From the NCBI GenBank assembly GCA_942493145.1, contig OW818679.1:2542001-2606000 (forward strand): a stretch of DNA of 64,000 bases, in the 5' to 3' direction. Positions 18,327 through 27,040 of the stretch are shown here, in pieces. Each line of letters opens with the position of its first letter. Within the stretch, counting starts at the first letter, position 1. Below the pieces are notes generated by a model, which saw nothing but the letters and a program-made list of their open reading frames with translations, searched no databases and was not told the DNA's origin. This DNA is from ENR-C20 sp942493145. GTDB lineage: Bacteria; Bacillota; Clostridia; Acetivibrionales; DTU013. A program made the position numbers and the translations under genes.

Positions 18327-19254
18327 AACCCTTTATTTTACTTCGGTTATTAAAGAAGATGGTCGCAAATAACACACCCATCAGCAAAACACCCTGAATT
18401 GTTGCAGAAAGGGTGCCGTTAATCTGACACAGGATCAGGCCATTTTCAATAATTACAATTGTAAAGGCTCCAATAATCATCTTGTAGATTTTTGCGCTGA
18501 AGCCTCCGGTAACCAGTACGCCACCCAGGAATATCGCCATCATGATCCTCATTTCCATGAAGTTACACAGGGTGGTACTGGACCCACCCAGTTTGGTAAA
18601 CTGTACGATGCCAAAGATGGAAGCCAGTATACCGGAAATGATGAAAGCCGTCATTCTTGTTTTCTTTACATGAATTCCAATTGCATTTACTGTTCTTTCA
18701 TTCTCCCCTATGCTTTTACAAAAATAGCCAATTTTTGTGTATTCGAATATATATCCCACAATAATGATAAGAATAATCAGAAGAGAGATTTTAACATAAT
18801 AATTGTTCATTGAAACCAATGCATCAGGTGCGTAAACCAGTGTTTTTGAACTTACGTAATTCAATACGCCCCTTAGGCATATCAGCATGGCCAGGGTCGT
18901 CATAAAGGAGGATACCTTGAATTTTGTTACAATATACCCGTTAAGAACTCCGATGAGTACCCCTATCAGCAATGTCGCCGGGAACAATGTCCAAAAACCC
19001 ATTTTTTCCGCTAACATTGCTCCGAATGTTGAAGCAATTGCAGCTGTAGCGCCTACTGAAAGATCAGAACTTCCCATAGCGATTACGAATATTACACCGA
19101 GGCCTCCAATAATAGTCGGTATGGCTTGATCCAGCAGTGACATAAGATTGTATGAGGAAAGAAATTTATTTCCGGCTAAGATAGTCATGAGCACGAATAA
19201 AAACACAAATGCCAGCAAGGGGATTATATCATTGATCTTGATGCCCTTTTTCAT
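18304..19254 (-). CDS. RbsC-type ABC sugar permease (second)
   Basis: The 316-aa membrane protein has about 9-10 helices and the BPD_transp_2 signature GGLGVIFVIAMGSSDLSVGA near residue 50, as in RbsC, LsrC and YjfF. GAGGTG precedes the ATG, which overlaps the ATPase stop by 4 bases (ATGA), so translation is coupled. It pairs with the other permease at 20759 to make a heterodimeric channel. The last codons contain operator A, so coding sequence and a regulatory palindrome overlap here. Confidence 0.92.
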   Translation of the reverse strand: MKKGIKINDIIPLLAFVFLFVLMTILAGNKFLSSYNLMSLLDQAIPTIIGGLGVIFVIAMGSSDLSVGATAAIASTFGAMLAEKMGFWTLFPATLLIGVLIGVLNGYIVTKFKVSSFMTTLAMLICLRGVLNYVSSKTLVYAPDALVSMNNYYVKISLLIILIIIVGYIFEYTKIGYFCKSIGENERTVNAIGIHVKKTRMTAFIISGILASIFGIVQFTKLGGSSTTLCNFMEMRIMMAIFLGGVLVTGGFSAKIYKMIIGAFTIVIIENGLILCQINGTLSATIQGVLLMGVLFATIFFNNRSKIKGYFRYTPE

Positions 19255-20759
19255 ATCATCACCTCTATTATGGATTCTTCACTAAATGTGGAACTGCGTT
19301 TTATTGTTTTGACAATCTGTCCGTTTTTCATTACTGCTATGTTATCAGCCATACCAATTGCTTCAGAAAGCTCATCCGTGATCATGACAACCGCAATCCC
19401 GTTTTTCTTCGCCTCCTTCAGACATTGGTAAATATACGCCTTTACTCCGACATCAACACCCCTTGTCGGACAATCTACAATCAGAATTTTCAGATCCTTT
19501 ATAAGCCAACGACCTAAATTCACCTTTTGTTTGTTTCCCCCACTGAGACTGCTCATAAATTGATCTATACCGAAACATTTCACATTGAATCTGTCTTTTG
19601 CATCGTTCGCTACTTTTCTATTTTTTTCGTTTCCTAGAAAGCCCAAATGGCCTTGTAATTCAACGATTGATGGCAAACAAAAATTATCCTTGATAGATGC
19701 CTGTATCATAAGGGCTTCTCCATCCCTGTCCTTCGGTACATACCCCATTCCATTCGCCAGAGCCTGACTCGGACTTGTAATACGTACACCTTCAGAGTCT
19801 ACTTTGACCTGTCCTGTATGCAATTTGCTCAGTCCAAAAACAGCTTTACCGATTTCATGTATTCCGGAGTCGCTCAAACCGCAAAAGCTGAGAATTTCAC
19901 CCTTATGTACATCAAAAGTGATATTCCTCAATCCTTCTTCTGTCGTAACATCATGGACTTTCAATATAACTTCATCTTCGTATGATTCTTCCGAATCGCT
20001 GCGGTAATATTCCCCTTTGATTTCTCTGCCCACCATTTTGGCTTTAATGACTTCAACCGTGATCTCACTGCTTTGTTCCGTTGAAATCAATTCTCCATCC
20101 CTGAGGATTGATATGCTGTCGGTTATTTTAACCATTTCCTCAAGGTCATGGGTTATCAAAATTATAGCTCGTCCCATTTCTTTGAACTTTTTTATCAATT
20201 CATACAGTATCTGTCTGTTATCATGTGATAACGCCTGGGTCACTTCATCCAGGATAAGTATGTCAGGGTCCACAGATAGTGCTCTTGCAAGCTCCACCAT
20301 TTTTCTTGTCTCTACATTCATATCACCTGCCAGTTTGTGAAACGGAAGGGTAGGCAAACCCCACTTCTGCAATTCATCATTGGCAAATTTATATACCTTC
20401 TTTAAATCAACAATACCAAACCTGGTAAACTGTTTCGTCCTTCCAAGGAATACATTGATACCGGAGGGTAATGAGTTGACCAGCCCCAGTTCCTGAACAA
20501 CGGTTGAAACCCTTCTTGCATTGGCTTCCAGGGGATTCCTTGGATTATATAACTCTCCCTCCTTGATCATAGTCCCCGAATCGCTCTGCAAAATTCCTGC
20601 AATCTGAGATATCAGAGTGGATTTACCTGATCCGTTTTCACCCGCAAGTCCTCTTACCTCTCCCTTTTTTAAAGTGAGATCGATATCCTTATTGGCATGG
20701 GTTGTCGGAAATCTTTTATTCAATCCTTTGATCTGTAAAGCATATCCAGTGTCATTCAT
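19251..20759 (-). CDS. RbsA-type double ATPase of a sugar ABC importer
   Basis: The 502-aa protein carries two ABC domains. The first has Walker A GENGSGKSTL, signature-like AGDMNVETRKMVELARAL and Walker B ILILDEVTQAL; note Val and Gln in place of the usual PT. The second has SLSGGNKQKVNLGRWL and ILIVDCPTRGVDVG, but its Walker A region (FCGLSDSGIHEIGKAVF) is degenerate, as in RbsA/MglA, so only one site hydrolyses ATP efficiently. GGGGG precedes the ATG, which shares one base with the upstream permease stop. It energises import through the two permeases. Confidence 0.93.
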   Translation of the reverse strand: MNDTGYALQIKGLNKRFPTTHANKDIDLTLKKGEVRGLAGENGSGKSTLISQIAGILQSDSGTMIKEGELYNPRNPLEANARRVSTVVQELGLVNSLPSGINVFLGRTKQFTRFGIVDLKKVYKFANDELQKWGLPTLPFHKLAGDMNVETRKMVELARALSVDPDILILDEVTQALSHDNRQILYELIKKFKEMGRAIILITHDLEEMVKITDSISILRDGELISTEQSSEITVEVIKAKMVGREIKGEYYRSDSEESYEDEVILKVHDVTTEEGLRNITFDVHKGEILSFCGLSDSGIHEIGKAVFGLSKLHTGQVKVDSEGVRITSPSQALANGMGYVPKDRDGEALMIQASIKDNFCLPSIVELQGHLGFLGNEKNRKVANDAKDRFNVKCFGIDQFMSSLSGGNKQKVNLGRWLIKDLKILIVDCPTRGVDVGVKAYIYQCLKEAKKNGIAVVMITDELSEAIGMADNIAVMKNGQIVKTIKRSSTFSEESIIEVMI

Positions 20760-21730
20760 TATTTTACAACCCCCTTTGCATTTTTCTGCGCCAATATTCC
20801 AAACAGGATAACGATAACGCCAAGGAATACTTCCTGCCAGGTGCCTGATGGAACTCCAACCAATGTGAGCATGTTGAATAAGGCAGTGATGGCAATGGTA
20901 CTGATAGGAACTGCAATTACGATGTTTATATTCTTTTGAAGGACCTGTGAAAGCAATACCGCAGCCAAAGGCTGAAAAATCGAGCTTATGCTGGAAAGGC
21001 CTGTCGCCGCAATTACGAGACCTGCATAGCTTTCCTTGACAAAGCCTGCTATTCCGAAGAACACACCTGCAATAATTCCTCCAAGCAAAAGTGTCTTTTT
21101 TGCTTTGATTCCCATCATCCTGGCTACTTCCTCATTGGTACCTACAGCCCTGAGGTTCAGACCGATTGTTGTCCTGTTATACAGGATATAAGCCAGTATA
21201 AGCCCTATAATTAATACCAGAAAAACCATTGGGTACATTCCAAGAGCTTTATACTCAGACTCCAGCATTACTACCCTCATGCCCTTTTCCAGCCTGGCAT
21301 TGGAATAAAAAGCCGAAACTGATTCATAAATCATTGTCATTCCCAATCCGGCAATCCAGGAGGGGATTCTTGTCCAATTGTATATCTGAAAATTCAAAAA
21401 CAATAAAATGGCGCCGGTAGCTACTCCACCGATAATTAATCCGGCATATCCAAACTGATTGCCCAGGGTACCTGCCATGGTAGCCGCGAGTATGACTACA
21501 GCTCCAACAGAAAAATCAGTTATCCCACTGGCAAATATGAAAGTCAGCCCCAATGCCACAAACGTTGGAACTGTCGCGGCTGTTACCATAAGGCTGAAAT
21601 TGGATAAAGTCAGAAATTTTCCTCCTACAAAGGAATTAAAGATAAATAATGCACCAATAAAAACCACCAAAGCAATTGTGATTACTATATATCGGTTTTT
21701 TTTAACTTCACCCGTCATACTGTTATTCAA
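20759..21730 (-). CDS. RbsC-type ABC sugar permease (first)
   Basis: A membrane protein of about 323 aa with the BPD_transp_2 segment GLTFIFASGITDFSVGAVVILAA (first part) and roughly 9-10 helices. GGAGG lies only 2 bases before an ATG at 21736 but 8 bases before TTG at 21730, so the TTG is the better start; the difference is two residues. It follows the binding-protein gene by 110 bp and overlaps the ATPase gene by 1 base. Two different permeases with one double ATPase recall the LsrCD, RhaPQ and YtfT-YjfF systems. Confidence 0.9.
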   Translation of the reverse strand: MNNSMTGEVKKNRYIVITIALVVFIGALFIFNSFVGGKFLTLSNFSLMVTAATVPTFVALGLTFIFASGITDFSVGAVVILAATMAGTLGNQFGYAGLIIGGVATGAILLFLNFQIYNWTRIPSWIAGLGMTMIYESVSAFYSNARLEKGMRVVMLESEYKALGMYPMVFLVLIIGLILAYILYNRTTIGLNLRAVGTNEEVARMMGIKAKKTLLLGGIIAGVFFGIAGFVKESYAGLVIAATGLSSISSIFQPLAAVLLSQVLQKNINIVIAVPISTIAITALFNMLTLVGVPSGTWQEVFLGVIVILFGILAQKNAKGVVK

Positions 21731-21840
21731 GGTCATTACCTCCGATAATATTTCAATGGTTCAGCCAGTGGTTCCGGACAAGGTGGAGCAGATACCGCGA
21801 ACAGCATCTGCTCCATCTGCCGGGAGTCTCTTTGAATAGA

Positions 21841-23019
21841 TTATTTCTTTGCCAGGTTATCTCTGAAAATCTGTGGGAAATTGCTGATGAAATCATTGTA
21901 GGTCTGATAATTTACATCCTTATTGTACCTGTAGCAGAAGTTCTTGTATTGTTCATCCGTAATAGGGCTTCCACCGGTTTTCATCATGTCGATGTACCCT
22001 TGTGCAATATCCTTTGTCAGAACGACCATGGGGAGGTTGTCGAATACTGGTGCCTTTCCGTCCGTGTCCAGGATCGGATGTCCGTCCAGGTAATTGACAA
22101 GCAATGTTGAAGCTATAGCCGCCTGGACCCATTCACCGGCCAATGCGTTGATTTTGCCGTCAAGCAGATTTTGAGCCAGTTCAGGAGAAAGGTCTGTTCC
22201 GTATATTTTATAGGTTTTCTTAAGGTCTGTTCTGCTGTCAATAGCATTCAGAACGCCACTTACGAAATCTCCTCCTGAGGCATAGATCGCGTCTGTGTCA
22301 GGATATGTTGTAATCAGGTCATTTGCTTTCTGTACCGCTTCAGACGGGTCAGCACAGTGAGCTTCGCCGAGAACTTTTCCGCCGGCAGCCTCAAAAGCTT
22401 TTCTGAAAGCAGCGATCCTCTGGTCGTGTGAAGCATCTCCGATTGCTGCAGCTACGAATATAACCGTTTTGCAACCATCGTCCAATGCAGCTTTAACCAG
22501 ACTTTCGGTACTGAGGGTGTTATTTGCAATAACAGCTCCAGCAAAATAGGGACTTCCCTTCACTTTATCAAAAATCGCCGTTTCAGGAAGGTTTGCCCAA
22601 TATACAAAGGGAATTTTTGCATCTGAGCATAATTGGGATTGTGAGGTGAACATGGTCTTTGATATGCCAAAGAAGTTGAGTCCGTTGATACCTGATGCAA
22701 TCTGACTTTGTATGTCCGAAATAACCTTATCAGCCTTGAATTCGTTATTTGCAACAGTGTATTTATTTCCAATGACAGTTTGCGCATGTACTGATTCTTT
22801 TTCATGGATATCGAGAGGGAAAGCGCCTTTACCCCAGTTGTTATGTCCCAGGGTCAATGTTTTGAAACTGGTCGTATCACCGGATGTTGATGATTCCGTT
22901 GCCTGAGTAGCCGTGCTGACTGTTGCAGCTCCGCTATCGTTTGCCTGTGTTCCACAGCCGCCAAATATTCCAACTGCAATTACAACCATTAGTATAAACA
23001 AGCCAATTCTTTTAGACAT
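21841..23019 (-). CDS. Sugar-binding lipoprotein of the ABC importer
   Basis: The 392-aa protein begins MSKRIGLFILMVVIAVGIF with lipobox FGGC (Cys22), so it is anchored outside the membrane as a lipoprotein. A Thr/Ser-rich linker precedes a type I periplasmic-binding fold: ASGINGLNFFGISKTM, GDASHDQRIAAFRKAFEAAGGKVL and TDAIYASGGDFVSGVLNAI. The ATG at 23019 follows GGAGG at 7 bases; an upstream ATG at 23196 would put 59 unlikely residues before the signal peptide and overlap the promoter. It is the first gene of the ABC operon behind promoter B. The ligand is probably a sugar or sugar alcohol. Confidence 0.92.
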   Translation of the reverse strand: MSKRIGLFILMVVIAVGIFGGCGTQANDSGAATVSTATQATESSTSGDTTSFKTLTLGHNNWGKGAFPLDIHEKESVHAQTVIGNKYTVANNEFKADKVISDIQSQIASGINGLNFFGISKTMFTSQSQLCSDAKIPFVYWANLPETAIFDKVKGSPYFAGAVIANNTLSTESLVKAALDDGCKTVIFVAAAIGDASHDQRIAAFRKAFEAAGGKVLGEAHCADPSEAVQKANDLITTYPDTDAIYASGGDFVSGVLNAIDSRTDLKKTYKIYGTDLSPELAQNLLDGKINALAGEWVQAAIASTLLVNYLDGHPILDTDGKAPVFDNLPMVVLTKDIAQGYIDMMKTGGSPITDEQYKNFCYRYNKDVNYQTYNDFISNFPQIFRDNLAKK

Positions 23020-23194
23020 TTCATTACCTCCACAATTTTTATTATTCTTGTTTGGGTTGATCTGTATTAATTGATGCCTTTCCAGCTTTGCACGTATCAC
23101 CTCCCATTTACTTGCACTTTTCTTCTTTACAGCCGGCGATGGGTGCTGCTGCCGGGAAGGCAACAGCATAAATTCAGACTTTTTCTCTAATACC

Positions 23195-23252
23195 ATATTA
23201 GTATTTACACTTTTTTATTTCAAACAGAGTCGTTCCGGAGTACAACGGAAAT
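23195..23252 (-). promoter_or_regulatory. Regulon promoter B with upstream operator (ABC operon)
   Basis: On the minus strand TTCCGTTGTACTCCGGAA (23233-23250) is followed by 9 bases, then TTGAAA (23218-23223), 17 bases and TAATAT (23195-23200). The predicted leader to the binding-protein start is about 170 bases. The operator differs from copy A at three positions in the upstream half and centre. The spacing of every element is the same as in copies A and C. Confidence 0.87.
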
Positions 23253-23275
23253 TCTCAGTCTATTTTGATCACAAT

Positions 23276-23304
23276 TTGAAAAATATACCGGAGTATATTA
23301 TAAT
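23276..23304 (+). promoter_or_regulatory. Promoter of the PRD regulator gene with palindrome in the spacer
   Basis: TTGAAA (23276-23281), 17 bases, TATAAT (23299-23304) is a near-consensus sigma-A promoter. The spacer contains TATACCGGAGTATA (23284-23297). Its reverse complement shares the 10-mer TATACTCCGG exactly with operator A. A protein bound here would block RNA polymerase, so the regulator probably represses itself. Transcription would start about 50 bases before the ATG. The rest of the 340-bp divergent region holds promoter B and the two leaders. Confidence 0.8.
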
Positions 23305-23360
23305 GAACCATGGAATAAATTATTGTAAACTTCAATTCTTATGATAAGGAAAATTGATAA

Positions 23361-25313
23361 ATGGGTTGGATAAGTTTACATTCAAGGCAAAGAAAACTCC
23401 TTAATATTCTGAAGTCCGAACAGCGAATCATTACAAGCTTCGAGCTTGCCAGGAAAATCGAAGTCTCTGACCGGACCGTGAGGGATGATATCCTGCAGCT
23501 TAACAAGGTGCTGGCAGGATACGGAGTATCCATAGTATCCGTTCGCGGAAAGGGCTATATCCTTCATACCGTGCACGACAATTCCCTTCATGATTTGATT
23601 TATGCAAGTGACGCCCTTCAAACAAAAGAAGATCGTGTCAGATATCTGACCATGGATCTTATATACTCGGATAAACCAAGGAAGCTTGCGGATTTGGAAG
23701 ATGAAATGTTCATCAGCAGGACGACACTTGAAAACGATATCCGGTTGATGAAATTGCAATATTCAGACAAGCGTCCGTTTTTACAGTTTTTAAGACAAAA
23801 AAACGGCATAAGGGCTGAAAACGACGAACGAAAAAAGAGGCTTGTATTAAGTAAGCTGTTTATAGAGAACTGGGATTATAATTCCAAGGAAGGAATGTAT
23901 TTTCAGGACAGCATCTTTAATCCGGATGATATCCACACCATCATGGACTGTGTAAAAGTTACATTGAAAAAGTACTCCATTCTTTTGGATGATTATGAGA
24001 TGCTCAATATCGTTTTTATAATCGCAATTGCCAATTTGAGGATCGTGGCAGGACATGAGCTGCAGGAATCCGTGTCTGCCTATAGTGATGAGGGAGTAAA
24101 GTGCGCAGTCGACGAACTGTTGGATGAATTGGAATTAAAAATAAAAACGAAGTTCAGCGGTACAGAGCGCGATAACATCGGCTTTGCCTTATTCCAGCGA
24201 CGAACCTTTGATAAGCAGCAATTGTCAAAGGCCAATCTGAAGGATTTCGTAGATTCACAATACATCGGCGTAGTAGAAGCCTTTTTGAACGACATCAAAA
24301 ACCAGCTGACTTTGGATTTTACCCAGGACGAACGCTTATTCATGGATTTGGTTATTCATGTTAAAATTCTGGTCGTACGGCTAAAGTATGCTTATGAACG
24401 AAAAAGCCCGGTTCTCGAAATGGTTAAGAAAAAGTATCCCTATTTTTTAGAAATGTCCATCTTTTTCCGGCAGAAACTTTTAGAGACCTTCCAACTCGAC
24501 ATCGATGAACATGAATTAAGCTATATTGCAGTTTATCTGATTTTGTCCATGGAGCGTTTCGAACACTCCCTGTATGCGAACGGGATTCCTGTTGCGTTTG
24601 TCAGTCATCTGAACTTCAGCAGCAACAGCCTGATGATGATGGAGCTGAAGTCTGCTTTAGGTTCATCCATAGATTTTAAGGGACCTTTCTCCATTTACGA
24701 AAAGGAGAAGATCGTGAACTCAAACGCCTCTTTGTTGATTACAACAGTTCAAATGAACATGATACGCAAGCTGGATACCCCTGTTGTTATTATCTCTCCG
24801 CAATTGAGGGAAATTGATATCTTTGAAGTCAATAAACAGCTGTCAATTATTAAAAACAATAATATATATCCTGCGCTGCCTGTAAAAATCAGTCAGTTTT
24901 TTCAAAAGGAGTTGTACTTCAGAGATCTGAAAACAACCACCAAAGAGGAAATCATCATGTTTATGGCTGATGAATTACAAAAAAAGGCCTATGTCGGCAA
25001 TGGTTATTCCGAACATGTACTGGTCAGGGAAAGTATTGCATCTACAGCGTTTGACAGCGGTATAGCAATACCACATACAATAACCGGCTGCTGCAACAGG
25101 ACGGTGATTTCGGTAGCAACCCTGGACAAGCCTGTCACCTGGGATGCTCAAAAAGTGTCATGTGTTTTCCTGATTGCTGTCAGGGAACAGGATAGAAAGT
25201 ACATGTGGAAATTCCTGAATCTGTTCGCAGATACGCCGAATAATAAAAACAAGGTAAAAAGAATTTTAAATTGCGGCAGCTACGAAGAATTGGTTAATAC
25301 TGTCGATATGTAA
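23361..25313 (+). CDS. MtlR/LicR-type PRD transcriptional regulator with EIIA domain
   Basis: The 650-aa protein has an N-terminal HTH_11 (about 7-65; SDRTVRDDILQLNK), a second Mga-type HTH (about 90-150), PRD1 (about 185-290), PRD2 (about 295-400), an EIIB-like segment (about 405-500) and a C-terminal EIIA Fru/Mtl-type domain with active His572 in GIAIPH. PRD2 keeps His333, seven residues before Arg340. The equivalent PRD1 position is Ile220, a second PRD2 His is Tyr392, and the EIIB-like part has no Cys. It is therefore an activator with a reduced set of phosphorylation sites. It is the only rightward gene in the regulon and lies between the ABC and kinase operons. Confidence 0.92.
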   Translation: MGWISLHSRQRKLLNILKSEQRIITSFELARKIEVSDRTVRDDILQLNKVLAGYGVSIVSVRGKGYILHTVHDNSLHDLIYASDALQTKEDRVRYLTMDLIYSDKPRKLADLEDEMFISRTTLENDIRLMKLQYSDKRPFLQFLRQKNGIRAENDERKKRLVLSKLFIENWDYNSKEGMYFQDSIFNPDDIHTIMDCVKVTLKKYSILLDDYEMLNIVFIIAIANLRIVAGHELQESVSAYSDEGVKCAVDELLDELELKIKTKFSGTERDNIGFALFQRRTFDKQQLSKANLKDFVDSQYIGVVEAFLNDIKNQLTLDFTQDERLFMDLVIHVKILVVRLKYAYERKSPVLEMVKKKYPYFLEMSIFFRQKLLETFQLDIDEHELSYIAVYLILSMERFEHSLYANGIPVAFVSHLNFSSNSLMMMELKSALGSSIDFKGPFSIYEKEKIVNSNASLLITTVQMNMIRKLDTPVVIISPQLREIDIFEVNKQLSIIKNNNIYPALPVKISQFFQKELYFRDLKTTTKEEIIMFMADELQKKAYVGNGYSEHVLVRESIASTAFDSGIAIPHTITGCCNRTVISVATLDKPVTWDAQKVSCVFLIAVREQDRKYMWKFLNLFADTPNNKNKVKRILNCGSYEELVNTVDM

Positions 25314-25331
25314 CCCTACGCTTCTCAGCTT

Positions 25332-26897
25332 TTACATATCCTGCGCAATAAAGGGAGCAATGGCTTTTTTCAATTTTATGAAATCATTGTCCAGATGCCG
25401 GTACATTTCCAGATAGAACGGATACAACTGGTCATATACTTTTGACCATTCCTCAACAGGCTCAATCTTTTCCTTGATTGTGATCAGTTTCCTGATGCTT
25501 TCCGACAGATCCGGGTAGAGGCCTGAGGCATGTCCGGCAATCAGTGCATTGCCGAACGTGACGTCACCGGTCTTATCGTCCAGAGTATATACAGGCATGT
25601 GCAGTATAGACGCCTTTATCCTGCACCAGGTGCGGCTTTTGGCCCCGCCCCCGGCGATGCGCAGGGAGTTGGCGGTAGCTCCGGCAGCCTTTACGGTATC
25701 AATGACATGTCGAAGCGCAAAGCCGGTCCCTTCAAATATTGAACGGATTATCTCCTTGCGTCCCGTATCCAGCGACAAACCTATAAACATGCCCTTGGCA
25801 TGGGAGTTCCATAAAGGGGCCCGTTCCCCCAGCATGTAGGGGAAATAGATCAGTCCGTTGCAGCCCGCAGGCGCCTGCAGCGCAAGCTCGTTAATATAGT
25901 CATAAACATTTATGTTATGAGCTTCCGCGTAGTCATACTCTGCTTTACCAAGATTATTCAGGTACCAGCTGATGGACGCCCCGCTTGAGCTGATGGGGGC
26001 ATTGAAAATGTATGGCATTCCGGAAATGGCACACGGCCTGGCCACAACAGGTATATCTGTCCGTGATGGCTTATCGTGCCCCACAAATACCAGTGATGTC
26101 GTGCCCGAGGATTCACCCGCTTCACCGATCCTGCACACGCCGGTTGCATACATGGAAGCAATGGCATCGCATGTCCCAGCAACGACGGGTATTCCGGATT
26201 TAAGACCAGTTTGCCGGGCAGCTTCATCAGTTATATGTCCTATGATCTTATCATTATTGACAGGTTGCGGCAGGATGGAATTCAGATCGGTACCGATCGC
26301 CCCGGATATAGATTCCGACCAGCGCAGGGTGCGGATATCCAGACATTGGCAGAGAGATGCAGTATCTATATCCATTGTCATTTCACCGGTCAATTTATAG
26401 TTTATATAGGAGCTTGCCTGTAGAATCCTGTATGTTTTTGAAAAAAGCTCGGGCTCATTTCTTTTAAACCAAAGAATTTTACACGGGAGAAAGGCGACAT
26501 CCGGCTGAGCACCGGCGGAACCGACATACTCCTGGAGCCCTATGGTGTCCAGAATATAATCCATTTCACCGGCTGACCGCTTATCCATCCAGATAAGGGC
26601 TTTGCGAAGAATGTTGCCATCCCTGTCCAGGGGAAGCATCGAAACGATATGTGAACTGACCGAAATCCCGCAGATATTGGAAACCACGCTTTCTCCAACA
26701 GCTGAAGTTATTTTTTTAAGTATATCTGTCGCGGCAGCCCACCACTCGTTGGGATCCTGCTCAACCATGTTCGGGCCTGGAAAAATAAGCTTATACCCCG
26801 ACGAAGAAGCTGAAGAAACTGCATTCCCTTCTTCATCGAACAAGGTAGCCTTGATATTTGTCGTACCCAGATCCATTCCCAAAAGATATCTTTTCAT
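25332..26897 (-). CDS. FGGY-family carbohydrate kinase (xylulokinase-like)
   Basis: A 521-aa kinase with the first phosphate-binding motif GMDLGTTNIKATLFDEEG, the substrate-region IWMDKRS, catalytic Asp244 in GTCDAIASMYATG, the GESSGTTSLVF loop and the adenosine motif LRIAGGGAKSRTW. It phosphorylates a ketose or related sugar with ATP in the cytoplasm. GAGAGG precedes the ATG. It lies 143 bp downstream of the alcohol dehydrogenase gene in the same operon, so the likely order is polyol to ketose to ketose phosphate. The exact sugar cannot be read from the sequence. Confidence 0.92.
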   Translation of the reverse strand: MKRYLLGMDLGTTNIKATLFDEEGNAVSSASSSGYKLIFPGPNMVEQDPNEWWAAATDILKKITSAVGESVVSNICGISVSSHIVSMLPLDRDGNILRKALIWMDKRSAGEMDYILDTIGLQEYVGSAGAQPDVAFLPCKILWFKRNEPELFSKTYRILQASSYINYKLTGEMTMDIDTASLCQCLDIRTLRWSESISGAIGTDLNSILPQPVNNDKIIGHITDEAARQTGLKSGIPVVAGTCDAIASMYATGVCRIGEAGESSGTTSLVFVGHDKPSRTDIPVVARPCAISGMPYIFNAPISSSGASISWYLNNLGKAEYDYAEAHNINVYDYINELALQAPAGCNGLIYFPYMLGERAPLWNSHAKGMFIGLSLDTGRKEIIRSIFEGTGFALRHVIDTVKAAGATANSLRIAGGGAKSRTWCRIKASILHMPVYTLDDKTGDVTFGNALIAGHASGLYPDLSESIRKLITIKEKIEPVEEWSKVYDQLYPFYLEMYRHLDNDFIKLKKAIAPFIAQDM

Positions 26898-26947
26898 ATA
26901 ACCTCTCTCCGTAACCTCTCACCGTTAAACTCTCTTCGCTGTTTTCA

Positions 26948-27040
26948 TTATATCCGAAAAATCATTCAGCCGTATATCTGAAAATCATTCAGCCGTATAT
27001 CCGAAAATCATTCGACCTTATATCTGAAAATCATTCGACC
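26948..27040. repeat. Four tandem copies of a 23-bp repeat
   Basis: Four units of about 23 bp, each TATATCYGAAAATCATTC plus a short variable end (AGCCG or GACCT), fill most of the gap between the dehydrogenase stop and the kinase start. Units alternate CCG/CTG at the sixth to eighth bases, which suggests duplication of a two-unit block. No stable hairpin or promoter is evident. Confidence 0.85.

Noticed and set aside
26948..27040. CRISPR array
   Set aside because: The 23-bp units are contiguous, with no unique spacers, and no cas genes are near.
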